Source: Aquibacillus kalidii (GTDB lineage Bacteria > Bacillota > Bacilli > Bacillales > Amphibacillaceae). From it: DNA of 64,000 nt. Within the stretch, counting starts at the first letter, position 1, and each line of letters opens with the position of its first letter. The stretch lies in contig NZ_JACLZI010000013.1 in the NCBI RefSeq assembly GCF_014280935.1, positions 44,711 to 108,710 on the forward strand, written 5' to 3'. Below, one piece after another: positions 51,313 to 61,033 of this stretch. The notes below the pieces were generated by a model. The model was not told where the DNA came from and did no database searches. It saw only the letters and a list, made by a program, of their open reading frames with translations. The translations under genes and the position numbers were made by a program.

Positions 51313-52356
51313 TTATAAATCGGCCAATTCCATTTGAAGGTACCTTCTTGTATTAGGGCCATATATTCCATCATTTGCAAGTGCTGAAAAGGTGGATTGG
51401 AAATCTCTAACAGCCTCTTCTGTTCGTGGTCCGTAAATACCATCGATATACACCGGGTCAAATCCTACTCGCTTTAGCGCACGCTGTATCTGTCTAACAC
51501 CGGCTCCTTCATCACCACGTCTTAGGATACCGTTAGGCAAAGTGAATTCTGTTAGTGGTTGACTTGTATTGAGTACTTCCTTCAATTTATCTAGTGTTTG
51601 TGGTCCGACTAAGCCATCGACTGTTAATCCGTATCGCTTTTGGAATCGCATAACCGCACGTTGGGTTTCTTGACCATATATACCGTCTGCGCCATAGATT
51701 GGTAGGGAAAACCCTGCTCTTATTAGATCTCTTTGTACCTCACGAACAAATTGTCCTTCGTCTCCAATATCTAAAGGGAGATCAACAGATGCCCCTTTTA
51801 CAACTGGCTCAGTGATTCCTTCGTTACCTTGAAAGTAGCGATTGTATGCGCGTTGGACATCGTTTATAAAGTCATTCCATGAAATCCCATGTTGATTCAG
51901 TGCATTCTGTGGATCAGTACGACGAGCGGGGTCTAATGTGCTGTGAGCAACGATATCTTCACTTGGATCCAAATTGTATTTATCTACTAAATAGGCGTGG
52001 TACCACACGTATCGTTGGTAAGCCTCTTGGAAATTAATCCCCCCGCCGTAGGCCAGTTCAACACCAATTGCAGCATTGTTGGCATTCACGCCATACATGC
52101 GATTATCTGTTGCAACATTAGCGCGAACATGCCATGCTTTTTCATCCAGTGGAATGATTTCTAAGATAGTATTATCATCTATAAAGGTATGCGCAGAAGC
52201 AAAAGGATCAACGTTCTCAAAGTAGTTGCGATTTGCATAGGCTGTTGAACCAGGATTTCCTGTGTCATGACTTACAATGTACTTTACATCTTGTAGATTT
52301 TCACCTGATCTAGCATTTCCAAACCCTATATAATCCCTAACAATTTCATATTTCAT
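51313..52356 (-). CDS. N-acetylmuramoyl-L-alanine amidase with two peptidoglycan-binding domains
   Basis: 347 residues. The amidase-2 domain (about 1-165) carries zinc ligands His30 (SHDTGNPG), His138 and Asp148 (AHSTLDPARRTDPQ). PG_binding_1 domains follow at about 198-258 and 275-345 (VREVQRDLIRAGFSLPIYGA and VRQIQRALKRVGFDP). There is no signal peptide, as in endolysins and CwlA/XlyA-type enzymes, which cut the bond between MurNAc and L-Ala. A separate cell-wall role in spores is also possible. Confidence 0.9.
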   Translation of the reverse strand: MKYEIVRDYIGFGNARSGENLQDVKYIVSHDTGNPGSTAYANRNYFENVDPFASAHTFIDDNTILEIIPLDEKAWHVRANVATDNRMYGVNANNAAIGVELAYGGGINFQEAYQRYVWYHAYLVDKYNLDPSEDIVAHSTLDPARRTDPQNALNQHGISWNDFINDVQRAYNRYFQGNEGITEPVVKGASVDLPLDIGDEGQFVREVQRDLIRAGFSLPIYGADGIYGQETQRAVMRFQKRYGLTVDGLVGPQTLDKLKEVLNTSQPLTEFTLPNGILRRGDEGAGVRQIQRALKRVGFDPVYIDGIYGPRTEEAVRDFQSTFSALANDGIYGPNTRRYLQMELADL

Positions 52357-52514
52357 TTTATCACCTCATAATAAAGACATAATAAATAAACCTCAGACAA
52401 ACGAAGTCACTATATACTATTAAACTTTTATCAATTTGGTGTGTTTTGTAACTAAATTGTTAGAACTTTGTTAATAAGTTCTTGTTATTAAGTTATCGCG
52501 CACGGAACCGCTTT

Positions 52515-52700
52515 AGGTCGCATAGTTGGGATGAAATGCGTTGCAACTAACTTTTTCCAATCCCTTTCCATAAAAAAAATCACACCTCATTGAAATGGAT
52601 TAGTGCGGTTAATTTCTTCTGCCACAAAATACCGCAACGATTGAAATGGATAGAATAATTTCTTGCGAGGCATTTTATCGATATTCTCTAAAAATGACAA
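52515..52700 (-). repeat. 51-bp hairpin unit element, single-unit copy
   Basis: Read on the minus strand: TCGCAAGAAATTATTCTATC, one unit with TTGCGGTATTTT and AAATTAACCGCACTAATCC, then TTTCAAT and a divergent AATGAGGTGTGA, GAAAGGGATTGG and GTTAGTTGCAACGCA. The flanks match the element at 43607-43925, which has four units. The rest of the 424-bp spacer (52357-52780) shows only the hairpin at 52731. Confidence 0.75.
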
Positions 52701-52730
52701 TAGCTATGAAGAGGCTTCTAGCAATATCAA

Positions 52731-52776
52731 AAAAAGCTACACTAAAGGAATATTTGATTCCACAGCGTAGCTTTTT
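52731..52776 (-). terminator. Terminator of the haloacid dehalogenase gene
   Basis: AAAAAGCTAC and GTAGCTTTTT form the outer stem and GGAAT / ATTCC the inner stem; it ends 5 bases before the stop codon. Confidence 0.75.
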
Positions 52777-52780
52777 GTTA

Positions 52781-53446
52781 TTAATCTTGCCATTCCAAAA
52801 TCCCATTTAAATCCTTATAGATGACATTCGGAAGGAGGTTTAAGCCTTCAACTGGTAAACGATTTCGATTGATCCATGCCGTTTGAAATCCGAAATGTTT
52901 AGCACCAGAAATGTCCCATCCATTTGAGGACATAAACAGAACTTCTTTTTTATCTACCTGAAGTATGTCCAAACAGTGTTGGTAAGCGGATGTAGTTGGT
53001 TTGTAGTGCTTAACTTCATCCACGCTAATAATATGGTCAAATTTATCTTTTATTCTCGAGTTATTGATAAGTGGATCTAACATATCATGGGATCCATTAG
53101 AAAACACCGCCAAGGTCATGTCTTGTACTTGAGTGATCACATTTTCAACCTCTGGGAAAAGCGATAATGTTAAATAGGATCTTAATAAATCATCTTGCTG
53201 TTGTTTTGTTATAATTTCATTTTGTTCTTCAACAGCATATTTAAGTGAATCCCGGGTCACATTGTAGAAGGTATCGTAATCATTCATGAGCTCCTTTAGA
53301 AAGGAATATTCAATTTGCTTTTCTCTCCAAGTACTACTTATTGCGTCCCCTTTACCTGGAAAGTATAAATTACACTTTTCCTTAATAGAATGAACATCAA
53401 ATAACGTTCCATAGACATCAAATACAAACGCTTTAACTGCTGTCAT
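52781..53446 (-). CDS. Haloacid dehalogenase, type II
   Basis: 221 residues, with nucleophile motif FDVYGTLFDV (Asp10), motif II FSNGSHDML, Lys in VKHYKPTTSAY and motif IV SSNGWDISGAKHFG. This is the L-2-haloacid dehalogenase branch, which hydrolyses 2-haloalkanoic acids, although many members act on other small acids. Monocistronic. ATG follows AAGGAGTGAACGT. Confidence 0.88.
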   Translation of the reverse strand: MTAVKAFVFDVYGTLFDVHSIKEKCNLYFPGKGDAISSTWREKQIEYSFLKELMNDYDTFYNVTRDSLKYAVEEQNEIITKQQQDDLLRSYLTLSLFPEVENVITQVQDMTLAVFSNGSHDMLDPLINNSRIKDKFDHIISVDEVKHYKPTTSAYQHCLDILQVDKKEVLFMSSNGWDISGAKHFGFQTAWINRNRLPVEGLNLLPNVIYKDLNGILEWQD

Positions 53447-53563
53447 ACGTTCACTCCTTGTAAAAAAATACTGAACTCTACCTTTATATTTTCCTATTCA
53501 CATGCTATTCTTGTCCACTTTTGTGCTTTTTCAAACAGCTTAACACAGTATACTATAAAAAAT

Positions 53564-53593
53564 GACTCAGAAGGAGGTGGCTCCTTCTGAGTC
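53564..53593 (-). terminator. Terminator of YjcZ copy 8
   Basis: GACTCAGAAGGAG pairs perfectly with CTCCTTCTGAGTC; ATTTTTTAT follows on the minus strand. Confidence 0.9.
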
Positions 53594-53605
53594 GATAGCT
53601 ATCTA

Positions 53606-53791
53606 TTAATAATTAAAGTAAGATGCACCTACGATGATTAGCAAGATGAATAGAACAACGATTAGGGCGAATCCGCCGCCACTGTTTCCTACTCCGTATC
53701 CAGCGCCATAACCATATCCAGCACCGTATCCAGCACCGTAACCATATCCATATCCTAGATTGTTATAGCCATATCCGCCAAAGCAACTCAT
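53606..53791 (-). CDS. YjcZ-family small protein, copy 8 (separate locus)
   Basis: The ATG at 53789-53791 follows AAAGGAGGAATTTATTA. 61 residues: [11 protein letters not shown], an extended Gly/Tyr/Ala tract (about 10-45), then helix [16 protein letters not shown] and the end ASYFNY. It is the Gly/Tyr-rich head type, like copy 5. Upstream on the minus strand, AC and CATAGGTTA are spaced 16 bases apart (near 53825-53851), a good sigma-K promoter. Confidence 0.88.
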   Translation of the reverse strand: MSCFGGYGYNNLGYGYGYGAGYGAGYGYGAGYGVGNSGGGFALIVVLFILLIIVGASYFNY

Positions 53792-53824
53792 TAATAAATT
53801 CCTCCTTTTTTCTTGATACATTAA

Positions 53825-53851
53825 TAACCTATGAAATATGCAGAAAATAGT
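53825..53851 (-). promoter_or_regulatory. Sigma-K-type promoter of YjcZ copy 8
   Basis: Minus strand: AC, 16 bases, CATAGGTTA. Both elements match the consensus AC-N16/17-CATAnnnTA. Confidence 0.55.
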
Positions 53852-54038
53852 TTGGGATAAATGTCTAGATCAAGAGAAAATGGGCAGGAGTCCAATCAAC
53901 TATGTTAATGGAAAGTTTGTAAGATGATCTTACTAACAAAAGGAAGGATACGTGTATCAATGCTATAGTTTAGAAGCAGCATAGTTACTGGAAATTTTTT
54001 TACTCCTTTTAATGTGTAGGAAGCCCCCTATGCAAATA
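53852..54038. other. Spacer without recognised gene
   Basis: AT-rich, no ORF with a ribosome site on either strand and no stable hairpin other than the terminator that follows. Confidence 0.4.
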
Positions 54039-54081
54039 ACGAAAAAGCCAAAATAGATGATATATATTTTGGCTTTTTCGT
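54039..54081 (-). terminator. Terminator of the Cof-type HAD gene
   Basis: ACGAAAAAGCCAAAAT and ATTTTGGCTTTTTCGT pair perfectly (16 bp). Confidence 0.9.
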
Positions 54082-54127
54082 GTATGGTATTTTATTTTAA
54101 TTCTGTCTTAAACAATTCTGAGTCTTT

Positions 54128-54919
54128 CTATTCCACGATCCCAAGTGATTTCAATCCGTTGAATATACCTCCATCATCGACAGCTGTCGTTCTGTGTTTT
54201 GCATACTGAAATAGCTCTGGGTTAGCGTTTCCCATTGCAAAGCTATTACCTACGAATTGAAGCATTTGCTTATCATTCATTCCATCCCCAAATGCGATTG
54301 CTTCTTTTGGATCAATAGTTAACATTTCAAGAATGTCTTTTATTGCTTTGCCTTTATTTACATTCTCTCTAATAACATCATAGTTATCCTCTAATCCTTT
54401 TACGTTTACTTGAGAAAAGTAAATATCTTCACCTTCCATTTGATAAAGTGTGGGTTCATGCTCTTTCACATTCATAACGGTGATCCCTAAAATCTTATCA
54501 AGGATATTATCGGAAAATAATACATTTTCACGTAAATCGAAATAGGAGATAAACTTTTCCACATGGGGATTGTCAAAGGATGTAAAAGCATTTTTGTTTT
54601 TTGTATATAAGACCATTTCATGATTGTTCTGTTTGGCAACATCTAAGTAGTGTTGTATTGTTTGTGGATTAAGTGGCTCATTAACAATAGCTTTGCCTTT
54701 ATATACTGCGTAAGCGCCATTATAACCAATAAAAGAATCGACTTGTAATTCCTCGGCGATTTCATATACTTCATGGAGTGGCCGCCCCGTAGCGAGAAAT
54801 ACCTCAATATTCTTTTTTTGCACCTGTTCAACAGCTTTTTTAGTAGAGTCTTCAATTGTGTGATCAGCTTTTAAGATCGTCCCATCGATGTCTAAAAATA
54901 ACGCTTTGAAATTTGTCAT
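54128..54919 (-). CDS. Cof-type HAD-superfamily hydrolase
   Basis: 263 residues with motif I LFLDIDGTI (catalytic Asp), LATGRP (motif II) and the C-terminal AIAFGDGMNDKQML (motif IV). A C2-type cap lies between. The Cof branch dephosphorylates sugar phosphates, FMN or cofactor precursors with loose specificity. ATG after AAAGGAGATAAAT. Located opposite to ktr and not coupled to it. Confidence 0.9.
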   Translation of the reverse strand: MTNFKALFLDIDGTILKADHTIEDSTKKAVEQVQKKNIEVFLATGRPLHEVYEIAEELQVDSFIGYNGAYAVYKGKAIVNEPLNPQTIQHYLDVAKQNNHEMVLYTKNKNAFTSFDNPHVEKFISYFDLRENVLFSDNILDKILGITVMNVKEHEPTLYQMEGEDIYFSQVNVKGLEDNYDVIRENVNKGKAIKDILEMLTIDPKEAIAFGDGMNDKQMLQFVGNSFAMGNANPELFQYAKHRTTAVDDGGIFNGLKSLGIVE

Positions 54920-55080
54920 ATTTATCTCCTTTAAAATGGATTACCTTAGTTAATTATTAATAATAACTAAATAGTATCATAAATAAAGTCTGAGGTTAAT
55001 CTTTCAAGGGACAATCACTTATATAACCAATCCTCGTTGGAAAAACTATGACTAACTGTAAACAAGAAGGAGAATGACTA

Positions 55081-55749
55081 GTGATTCCAAGAGAAAAAGA
55101 ATTTGTTGTAATTGGATTAGGGCGTTTCGGCGGAAACCTATGTAAGGAGTTAGCTGATGCAGGTGTGCAGGTACTTGCAATTGATAAAAATCCTGAGAGG
55201 GTGCAGGCCTACCATTCGATCGTTAGTCATGCAGTGGAGCTGGATGCGATCGATGAGGAGTCGTTACGATCGATTGGAATCACTAATTTTGATTGTGTGG
55301 TAGTCAGTATTGGGGAAGATATTCAATCTAGTATATTAATTACATTAATTTTAAAGGAAATCGGTATTAATCAGGTTTGGGTGAAGGCACGAAATGAAGC
55401 GCACCAAAAAGTGCTAGAGAAAATTGGTGCAGATCGGATCATCCATCCAGAAAGAGATATGGCAAGAAGAATTGCGCATCACATTGGATCAGATAAGGTT
55501 ACAGATTACATCGAAATTTCCAAGGATTACAGTATTGTGGAGATTATCGCAAGTGATAAGCTTTCAGGAAAAACGTTAGCAGAGATCGATGCAGAGGATG
55601 GATTCCATTGTTCCATTGTAGCTATTAAAAAAAGTGAAGAGAACATTGTTATTTTACCGAAGCAAACGACGGTTGTTGATAATAAGGATATTCTAGTCAC
55701 AATTGGAAAAAACACAGATCTCGATCGATTTGAAGAAAAGAGAGTTTAA
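55081..55749 (+). CDS. Potassium uptake regulatory subunit, KtrA/KtrC (RCK) type
   Basis: 222 residues. The RCK-N domain has FVVIGLGRFGGNLCKEL (dinucleotide loop GLGRFG), AIDKNPERV and VWVKARNEAHQKVLEKIGAD. The RCK-C domain from about 140 has DYSIVEIIASDKLSGKT. It forms the cytosolic ring that gates a KtrB/KtrD channel in response to ATP/ADP and, in Bacillus, c-di-AMP. No ktrB or ktrD gene is next to it, which fits KtrC-like genes of Bacillus. GTG follows AAGGAGAATGACTA. Confidence 0.9.
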   Translation: MIPREKEFVVIGLGRFGGNLCKELADAGVQVLAIDKNPERVQAYHSIVSHAVELDAIDEESLRSIGITNFDCVVVSIGEDIQSSILITLILKEIGINQVWVKARNEAHQKVLEKIGADRIIHPERDMARRIAHHIGSDKVTDYIEISKDYSIVEIIASDKLSGKTLAEIDAEDGFHCSIVAIKKSEENIVILPKQTTVVDNKDILVTIGKNTDLDRFEEKRV

Positions 55750-55762
55750 ATAGATAAACAGG

Positions 55763-55805
55763 CCAAAGAATGAGAGCTAGCCTATAGCTAGTTCTCATTC
55801 TTTGG
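55763..55805. terminator. Bidirectional terminator overlapping the end of the next gene
   Basis: CCAAAGAATGAGAGCTAG and CTAGTTCTCATTCTTTGG form an 18-bp stem with one mismatch. The right arm reaches into the last codons of the convergent HAD gene. Confidence 0.8.
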
Positions 55806-56664
55806 TTAATTGTTGTAGTATTTCCTCAATGGCGTATGCTACTCCATTTTCCCTATTTGATTTGGTTACAAAGTTGCAGGCTGCTTTAATTGCTTCATCT
55901 GCATTTCCCATTGCGACACTATGCCCAACCATTTTTAACATACTAAGGTCATTATAGCTATCTCCTAAGGCCATAACATCCTTCATTTCAATGCTGTGCA
56001 GATTAGCAAATTGTTCTAGTGCAAGGCCCTTCTGTGCATAAGGATGATTGAATTCGAGGTTATCAAAGCCTGATGAAGTAATAATCAAGTCTGATTCATT
56101 CGCCAACCTTTGATTGATTCGATCTGTTTTTTCCTTTGAATAGGAAAAAGCCAATATTTTGTATACTTCGATTTGATCGTTGGTAAAGAGAGTATCAAAG
56201 TTCTCAGTAAATCTGAATTGTTCATCCTGGAAACGTTTTTCGGCAAACTCTTTTATTTCGGCAGATTCTAGCTCTGGGTTAGCGCTTCTCATGATATCCA
56301 TCATGACACGGATAAAGCTTTCACGATCTTTCGAATAAATTCCTTCATTCGTATAAACCTCAAAATAAAGTCCGTCTTTTTCACATTCAGCTTGTATTTT
56401 TTCACATACGTCTGAATTTAAAGGTACACTTCTAATAATTTCACTTATAGATGTATAAGTCCGTGCACCATTCATGCAAATAACAGGGCACACTAAACCA
56501 GCATCTTGTAAAGGCTTTTGGGCTGCTTCATAAGATCTTCCGGTCGCAACAACTACAAGAATGCCCTGAGATTGTGCTTTTCTAATGGCAGCCAGATTCT
56601 CTGGGCTAATTTGATGGTGTTCATTTAAAAGGGTTCCGTCTAAGTCAGTTGCAATAAGCTTCAT
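55795..56664 (-). CDS. Cof-type HAD-superfamily hydrolase
   Basis: 289 residues: LIATDLDGTLLNE (motif I), VVATGRSYEAAQKPL (motif II), the cap with ICMNGARTY and the end VMALGDSYNDLSMLKMVGHS (motif IV). Same family as the gene at 54128, but of the longer branch. Sugar phosphate phosphatase activity is likely; the exact substrate is unknown. The ATG follows AAGAGGAGAGCCATA. Confidence 0.88.
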   Translation of the reverse strand: MKLIATDLDGTLLNEHHQISPENLAAIRKAQSQGILVVVATGRSYEAAQKPLQDAGLVCPVICMNGARTYTSISEIIRSVPLNSDVCEKIQAECEKDGLYFEVYTNEGIYSKDRESFIRVMMDIMRSANPELESAEIKEFAEKRFQDEQFRFTENFDTLFTNDQIEVYKILAFSYSKEKTDRINQRLANESDLIITSSGFDNLEFNHPYAQKGLALEQFANLHSIEMKDVMALGDSYNDLSMLKMVGHSVAMGNADEAIKAACNFVTKSNRENGVAYAIEEILQQLTKE

Positions 56665-56805
56665 TATGGCTCTCCTCTTTTATCCATTCTTTAAAATAAC
56701 AAAGTTAATTCTAACAAAATTTACAATGAAAAGCATGAAGAACACGTTAAGATTAGATAAATTTAGGGTACTTGGTGACTAGACTTTCACAAAATATAGT
56801 CAAAA

Positions 56806-56836
56806 AGACACAAGCATCCTGACGAGGCTTGTGTCT
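56806..56836 (-). terminator. Terminator of lipM-lipA
   Basis: AGACACAAGC pairs with GCTTGTGTCT; in the minus direction TTTTTGAC follows. Confidence 0.85.
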
Positions 56837-56842
56837 ACATAA

Positions 56843-57799
56843 TTAAAAATTTAACTTTTCTATTTTTTCACCACTTGTTTCTTCGTAGCCTTTCATGTAC
56901 TTGATTCTACGTTGCGCAGAAGAAGCGTTCACTTGTTCATCGGCATGATAAGATGAACGAACAAGCGGACCTGCTTCACAGTGTGAAAATCCTTTGCTTA
57001 GAGCTATTTCTTTTAGTTCTTCGAATTCATCTGGGTGGTAGTATCGCTCCACCTTCAAATGCTTCTTTGTTGGTTGTAAGTATTGGCCGATCGTGACGAT
57101 ATCGACGTTATTAGCTCTTAAATCGTCCATTGCTTCAATTAGTTCTTCCTTCGTCTCACCAAGCCCAACCATGATACTAGATTTAGTTGGTGTAGTAGGA
57201 GCTATTTCTTTGACACGACGAAGTAATTCTAGTGAACGATCGTACATAGCGATTGCACGAACACGTTTGGTCAAGCGGCGAACGGTTTCAATGTTATGGT
57301 TGAATATGTCTGGTTTGCCGTCCATTAAAGTATGAAGACTTTCATAATCACCTTTCATGTCACTTGGAAGAATCTCAACGGTACATCCAGGAACACGTTC
57401 ACGGATTTGGCGAACTGTTTCAGCGAAGACAGCAGCACCACCATCCTTCAGATCATCACGTGCAACAGCAGTAACAACCACGTGCTTTAATCCCATGATT
57501 TCAACAGATTCTGCCACACGCTTAGGCTCTCCCCAGTCTAGTTCATTAGGTAAGCCAGTTTTAACTGCACAAAAGCGGCAGCCACGTGTGCAAGTGTCAC
57601 CTAAAATCATAAATGTTGCTGTTTTACGCTCACTCCAACATTCATGTATATTTGGGCAGCGAGCTTCTTCACAAACCGTGTTTAGCTTTTTGTCACGCAT
57701 TAAATTTTTTAAACGATTATATGACTTATTTGTGTTTATCTTTATTTTAAGCCATTCCGGTTTACGTAAATGTTCTTCATTTTTTGCCAAAAGAGACAC
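56843..57799 (-). CDS. lipA: Lipoyl synthase
   Basis: 318 residues. The auxiliary cluster ligands lie in [15 protein letters not shown] and the radical-SAM ligands in [13 protein letters not shown]; the C-terminal Arg-Ser-Ser motif is [10 protein letters not shown]. LipA inserts two sulfur atoms into octanoyl groups on lipoate-dependent proteins, making lipoyl cofactor for 2-oxo-acid dehydrogenases and the glycine cleavage H protein. It begins four bases after lipM, so octanoyl transfer and sulfur insertion are co-expressed. In B. subtilis the two genes are apart. Confidence 0.95.
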   Translation of the reverse strand: MSLLAKNEEHLRKPEWLKIKINTNKSYNRLKNLMRDKKLNTVCEEARCPNIHECWSERKTATFMILGDTCTRGCRFCAVKTGLPNELDWGEPKRVAESVEIMGLKHVVVTAVARDDLKDGGAAVFAETVRQIRERVPGCTVEILPSDMKGDYESLHTLMDGKPDIFNHNIETVRRLTKRVRAIAMYDRSLELLRRVKEIAPTTPTKSSIMVGLGETKEELIEAMDDLRANNVDIVTIGQYLQPTKKHLKVERYYHPDEFEELKEIALSKGFSHCEAGPLVRSSYHADEQVNASSAQRRIKYMKGYEETSGEKIEKLNF

Positions 57800-57803
57800 A
57801 CTC

Positions 57804-58622
57804 CTAACGTGAGAAATTCCATTGATTAGATTTGTATTTATTTTCAGCGAGGTCCTGCACTTCTTGTTGCTGCTCAGGAGAAAGATGGAAAGGTTCTAAG
57901 TTGATATCAAGTCCTCGTTCGAAACCAGTTTTAAAAGCTGCTCTAGCTTCCTTAAATGTCACAACCTTGTTTGAAACTTCATTAATCGCAACTGCTTTAT
58001 CATCGAATGCTCGTCTAGCTCGTTCTTTGACACGATCGTTTGGGTAGACAAATAGGTCAAACAATTTTACTTTATCCACATGAATAGGAATAGAGCCGTG
58101 TTGAAGAATGACGCCTTTTTGACGAGTTTGCGCACTACCAGCCGCTTTTTTTCCTTCTACAATTAACTCATACCAAGATGGCTCCTCAAAGCACACAGCT
58201 GAATCTGTTGTTTGTAGCTTTCCTTCTGGAATGGCGAATTCTGCTTGAATGTTAAGCTCTTTAAATCCTTCCAACAAGCCATTGGAGATTACTAAATAGG
58301 CATCTTTTATGGATTTGGGCATTTTTTTGTGTTCTTCTGATACGATAACACTATATGTAAGTTCTTGATCATGTAGTACAGCGCGACCACCAGTTTGTCT
58401 TCTGACTAATTCGATGCCGTAATTGTTTACGCCATCCATATCAATCTTTCCCTTAACTTTCTGAAAATATCCTACTGATAGTCCTGCGGGTGCCCAACTA
58501 TAAAAGCGAATAACCGGTGGAATTAGACCTTTACTATGCCAATTTAAAAGCGCTTCATCCATCGCCATATTATAGGCTGGGTGGCAGGGTCCAGAATCTA
58601 CAAAGTACCATGTTTCGGTCAT
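57804..58622 (-). CDS. lipM: Octanoyltransferase LipM
   Basis: 272 residues: [57 protein letters not shown] and the catalytic-Cys region [19 protein letters not shown]. This matches LipM rather than LipL or LplA (two-domain). It transfers octanoate from octanoyl-ACP to a lipoyl domain through a Cys thioester. Encoded immediately before lipA. ATG after AAGAAGGAAGGAACTTAA. Confidence 0.92.
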   Translation of the reverse strand: MTETWYFVDSGPCHPAYNMAMDEALLNWHSKGLIPPVIRFYSWAPAGLSVGYFQKVKGKIDMDGVNNYGIELVRRQTGGRAVLHDQELTYSVIVSEEHKKMPKSIKDAYLVISNGLLEGFKELNIQAEFAIPEGKLQTTDSAVCFEEPSWYELIVEGKKAAGSAQTRQKGVILQHGSIPIHVDKVKLFDLFVYPNDRVKERARRAFDDKAVAINEVSNKVVTFKEARAAFKTGFERGLDINLEPFHLSPEQQQEVQDLAENKYKSNQWNFSR

Positions 58623-58969
58623 TTAAGTTCCTTCCTTCTTTACTTTTATAATCCTACATTACTTGTTCATGTTAACAACCGTTAATTTGAAATGTCAAAA
58701 AATTTGAATTTCTTACTGTGTTATTTATAATAGGAAAAGTTAGACGAGATTACTAAAACAGTGCTAATATGTGTACCATCCCCTATGTTACGTTATTTTT
58801 ATTACATTTTCTACTGTTTTTAGTAATCTGTTATAAAAAAATATATATAAGTACTATAACAGTTAGTTGGTCTGCTACATCGTATTAATACAAGGTACAG
58901 CTAGTTAATAATTATAGATTGGACAATGGAACTATCGAAAAATAAATGTGATAAAGGAGTCAACATATT
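58623..58969. other. 347-bp divergent spacer
   Basis: Holds the promoters of lipM and of the C45-type gene. It is AT-rich; no operator, riboswitch or small ORF is recognised. Confidence 0.4.
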
Positions 58970-60043
58970 ATGAGAACGATCCATAGCAACATCGTACAAT
59001 TTCGGGGCACGCACTATGATTTTGGTTTTGAGCAAGGGATAGAAATCAAAGATTCCCTTACTGTAAAAAACAGGGTAAAACAATGGAAAGTTAGAAAGCC
59101 TAGGTTTAGCGTGACAGAACAAGAGGTAAAGGATGCTATTGTAAGATTTGCTCCAGGAATCTGGGAAGAACTACTTGGTCTAAGAGATGCATTAGAGTGG
59201 CCAATGGAGCAAGTATTAATGGAATTTGGTGGGTATCGATTGGATTATGTACGTTCAGGCTGTTCGATCGTTACAGGAGACAACTACTTGATAAGAAATT
59301 ATGATTATCATCCTAAAACATATGAGGGACGCTACGTATTTTTCCAACCTACGGATCAGGGCTATGCCATGTTAGGACCGAGCCAACGGGTAACTGGAAG
59401 AATGGACGGAATGAATGAGAAGGGGTTGGTAATTGGTTATAATTTCATGCATAGAAAAAAACCTGGGGATGGTTTTATCTGTTGTATGATTGGACGATTA
59501 CTATTAGAATCTTGTGCTACTGTTACGGAAGCGGTTGTCATGTTAAAGGAGATTCCTCATCGTCACTCCTTTAGTTATACAGTATTTGATAAGAGTGGAA
59601 AGACCTTTGTTGTCGAGACATCACCGCGTGGGGTTGAAGTTCGAGAGTCGACGGTTTGTACGAATCATTTTGAAATCATGACAAACGAAAACCGTAACTA
59701 TCTTGTAGATTCCTATAGGAGAATGGATATCATACAAGGGCAAAAGCACTCCCTGAAAGATGCAAATCAGGCATTTCGTTTATTAAATGATTCAGATAAG
59801 GGGATTTTTTCTGACGAGTACCGAAATTGGGCTGGGACTATCCATACGTCGGCTTATATACCAGAAAGGTTGGAAGCATGGATTGCTTTAGGGGGCGACC
59901 AGGAACCTACCATCTTTGATTTTGAAAGTTGGGTTGCAGGACAGGACCTGAAAAAGGACCAGATTACTGGAGAAGTGGATACAGATATCCATTTCGTTCA
60001 TATGGATGAAAATGCAACGTGGTTGAGAAAAGACAAAGTATAG
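58970..60043 (+). CDS. C45-family autoproteolytic acyltransferase/hydrolase
   Basis: 357 residues. GTHYDFGFEQGIEIKDS near the N-terminus and VRSGCSIVTGDNYLIRNYDY, with the likely processing site before Cys98, match acyl-CoA:6-aminopenicillanic acid acyltransferase-like (C45, Ntn hydrolase) proteins. KKGLVIGYNF-type sequence and HSFSYTVFDKSGKTFVVETS follow. The Cys becomes the N-terminal nucleophile after self-cleavage. Bacterial members hydrolyse amides such as N-acyl compounds; the native substrate is unknown. An AEC transporter gene follows at 40 bases. Confidence 0.85.
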   Translation: MRTIHSNIVQFRGTHYDFGFEQGIEIKDSLTVKNRVKQWKVRKPRFSVTEQEVKDAIVRFAPGIWEELLGLRDALEWPMEQVLMEFGGYRLDYVRSGCSIVTGDNYLIRNYDYHPKTYEGRYVFFQPTDQGYAMLGPSQRVTGRMDGMNEKGLVIGYNFMHRKKPGDGFICCMIGRLLLESCATVTEAVVMLKEIPHRHSFSYTVFDKSGKTFVVETSPRGVEVRESTVCTNHFEIMTNENRNYLVDSYRRMDIIQGQKHSLKDANQAFRLLNDSDKGIFSDEYRNWAGTIHTSAYIPERLEAWIALGGDQEPTIFDFESWVAGQDLKKDQITGEVDTDIHFVHMDENATWLRKDKV

Positions 60044-60083
60044 GGCTTGGCTAGGTATTTTTATGTAGATTGGGGTCTTTATT

Positions 60084-60995
60084 GTGGCAAGTTTAAATCA
60101 ACAATTTTTATATTCCATTTTAATTATTGCAATAGGCTACATACTGAAGCGGAGTCATATTATTAAAGAAAAAGATGGGGAAGGGCTAGCTAGAATCATC
60201 TTTAATATAACATTACCTGGTTTAATTATTGTGACGTTTAGTGATATTGTATTTGAATCATCCTTATTATTATTGATTATTGCGGGAGTAGTGTATGGCT
60301 TAGTTTCTGGCTTTATTGGATTGTGGGTTTTTCGTAATCAAGGTAGGTACAATAAAGGAATGCTTGGGATGATGGTACCAGGATTTAATATTGGTTTATT
60401 CGCATATCCATTGGTGGATGGGATATGGGGGCAGGAAGGACTAAAGTATTTTGGTATGTTTGATGTAGGGAATGCTTTCATTGTCTTCGGGTTTAGTTAC
60501 CTTATTGGAAGCTATTATTCCGGTGAACAGGTGAAGTTAAATTTTAGAATGGTTGCTGGTAAGTTATCAAAGTCTTTACCATTATTAACCTATATTATAA
60601 TCTGTGCATTGAACATATCGGGACTTAAACTCCCAGGTCTTGTATTAGAGGTTTCTGATATTATTTCAAAAGCTAATATGCCATTATCATTACTATTATT
60701 AGGTATCTATTTGAACTTTACCTTTGAAAAAGGCTACGGAAAATATATTGTAAAATTTTTACTAACGAAATATGGACTTGGATTGATAGTTGGATTAGCG
60801 TTATTTTTCTTACTTCCATTTGAAGATATGTTTCGCTATACACTCCTAATAGGTTTGATATTGCCCACCGCTGTTTCGGTACTACCTTATTCTGTAGAAT
60901 TTGGCTATGATCAAAAGTTCGTTGGAACAGTATCTAATATGACCATTATTATTAGTTTTTTGTTGGTATGGGCGATAACGAATATTATTCTTTAG
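60084..60995 (+). CDS. AEC-family transporter (auxin efflux carrier/malate permease type)
   Basis: 303 residues, ten helices, with GYILKRSHIIKEKDGEGLAR, ITLPGLIIVTFSD, PGFNIGLFAYPLVDGIWG and VSVLPYSVEFGYD near the C-terminus. AEC proteins move organic acids or other anions, and may act as exporters. GTG start with a weak ribosome site. Probably in one operon with the C45-like hydrolase, suggesting that they share a small molecule. Confidence 0.87.
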   Translation: MASLNQQFLYSILIIAIGYILKRSHIIKEKDGEGLARIIFNITLPGLIIVTFSDIVFESSLLLLIIAGVVYGLVSGFIGLWVFRNQGRYNKGMLGMMVPGFNIGLFAYPLVDGIWGQEGLKYFGMFDVGNAFIVFGFSYLIGSYYSGEQVKLNFRMVAGKLSKSLPLLTYIIICALNISGLKLPGLVLEVSDIISKANMPLSLLLLGIYLNFTFEKGYGKYIVKFLLTKYGLGLIVGLALFFLLPFEDMFRYTLLIGLILPTAVSVLPYSVEFGYDQKFVGTVSNMTIIISFLLVWAITNIIL

Positions 60996-60998
60996 GTA

Positions 60999-61023
60999 AT
61001 GTGGGGGGCAAAATCCCCCACAT
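60999..61023. terminator. Hairpin between the AEC gene and the small membrane protein
   Basis: ATGTGGGGG pairs perfectly with CCCCCACAT. It sits 10 bases from the convergent stop and can end both genes. Confidence 0.7.
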
Positions 61024-61033
61024 AACATATTTA

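Noticed and set aside
50835..52356. Prophage
   Set aside because: Apart from the amidase and XhlA-like gene, no structural, integrase or terminase gene is present.
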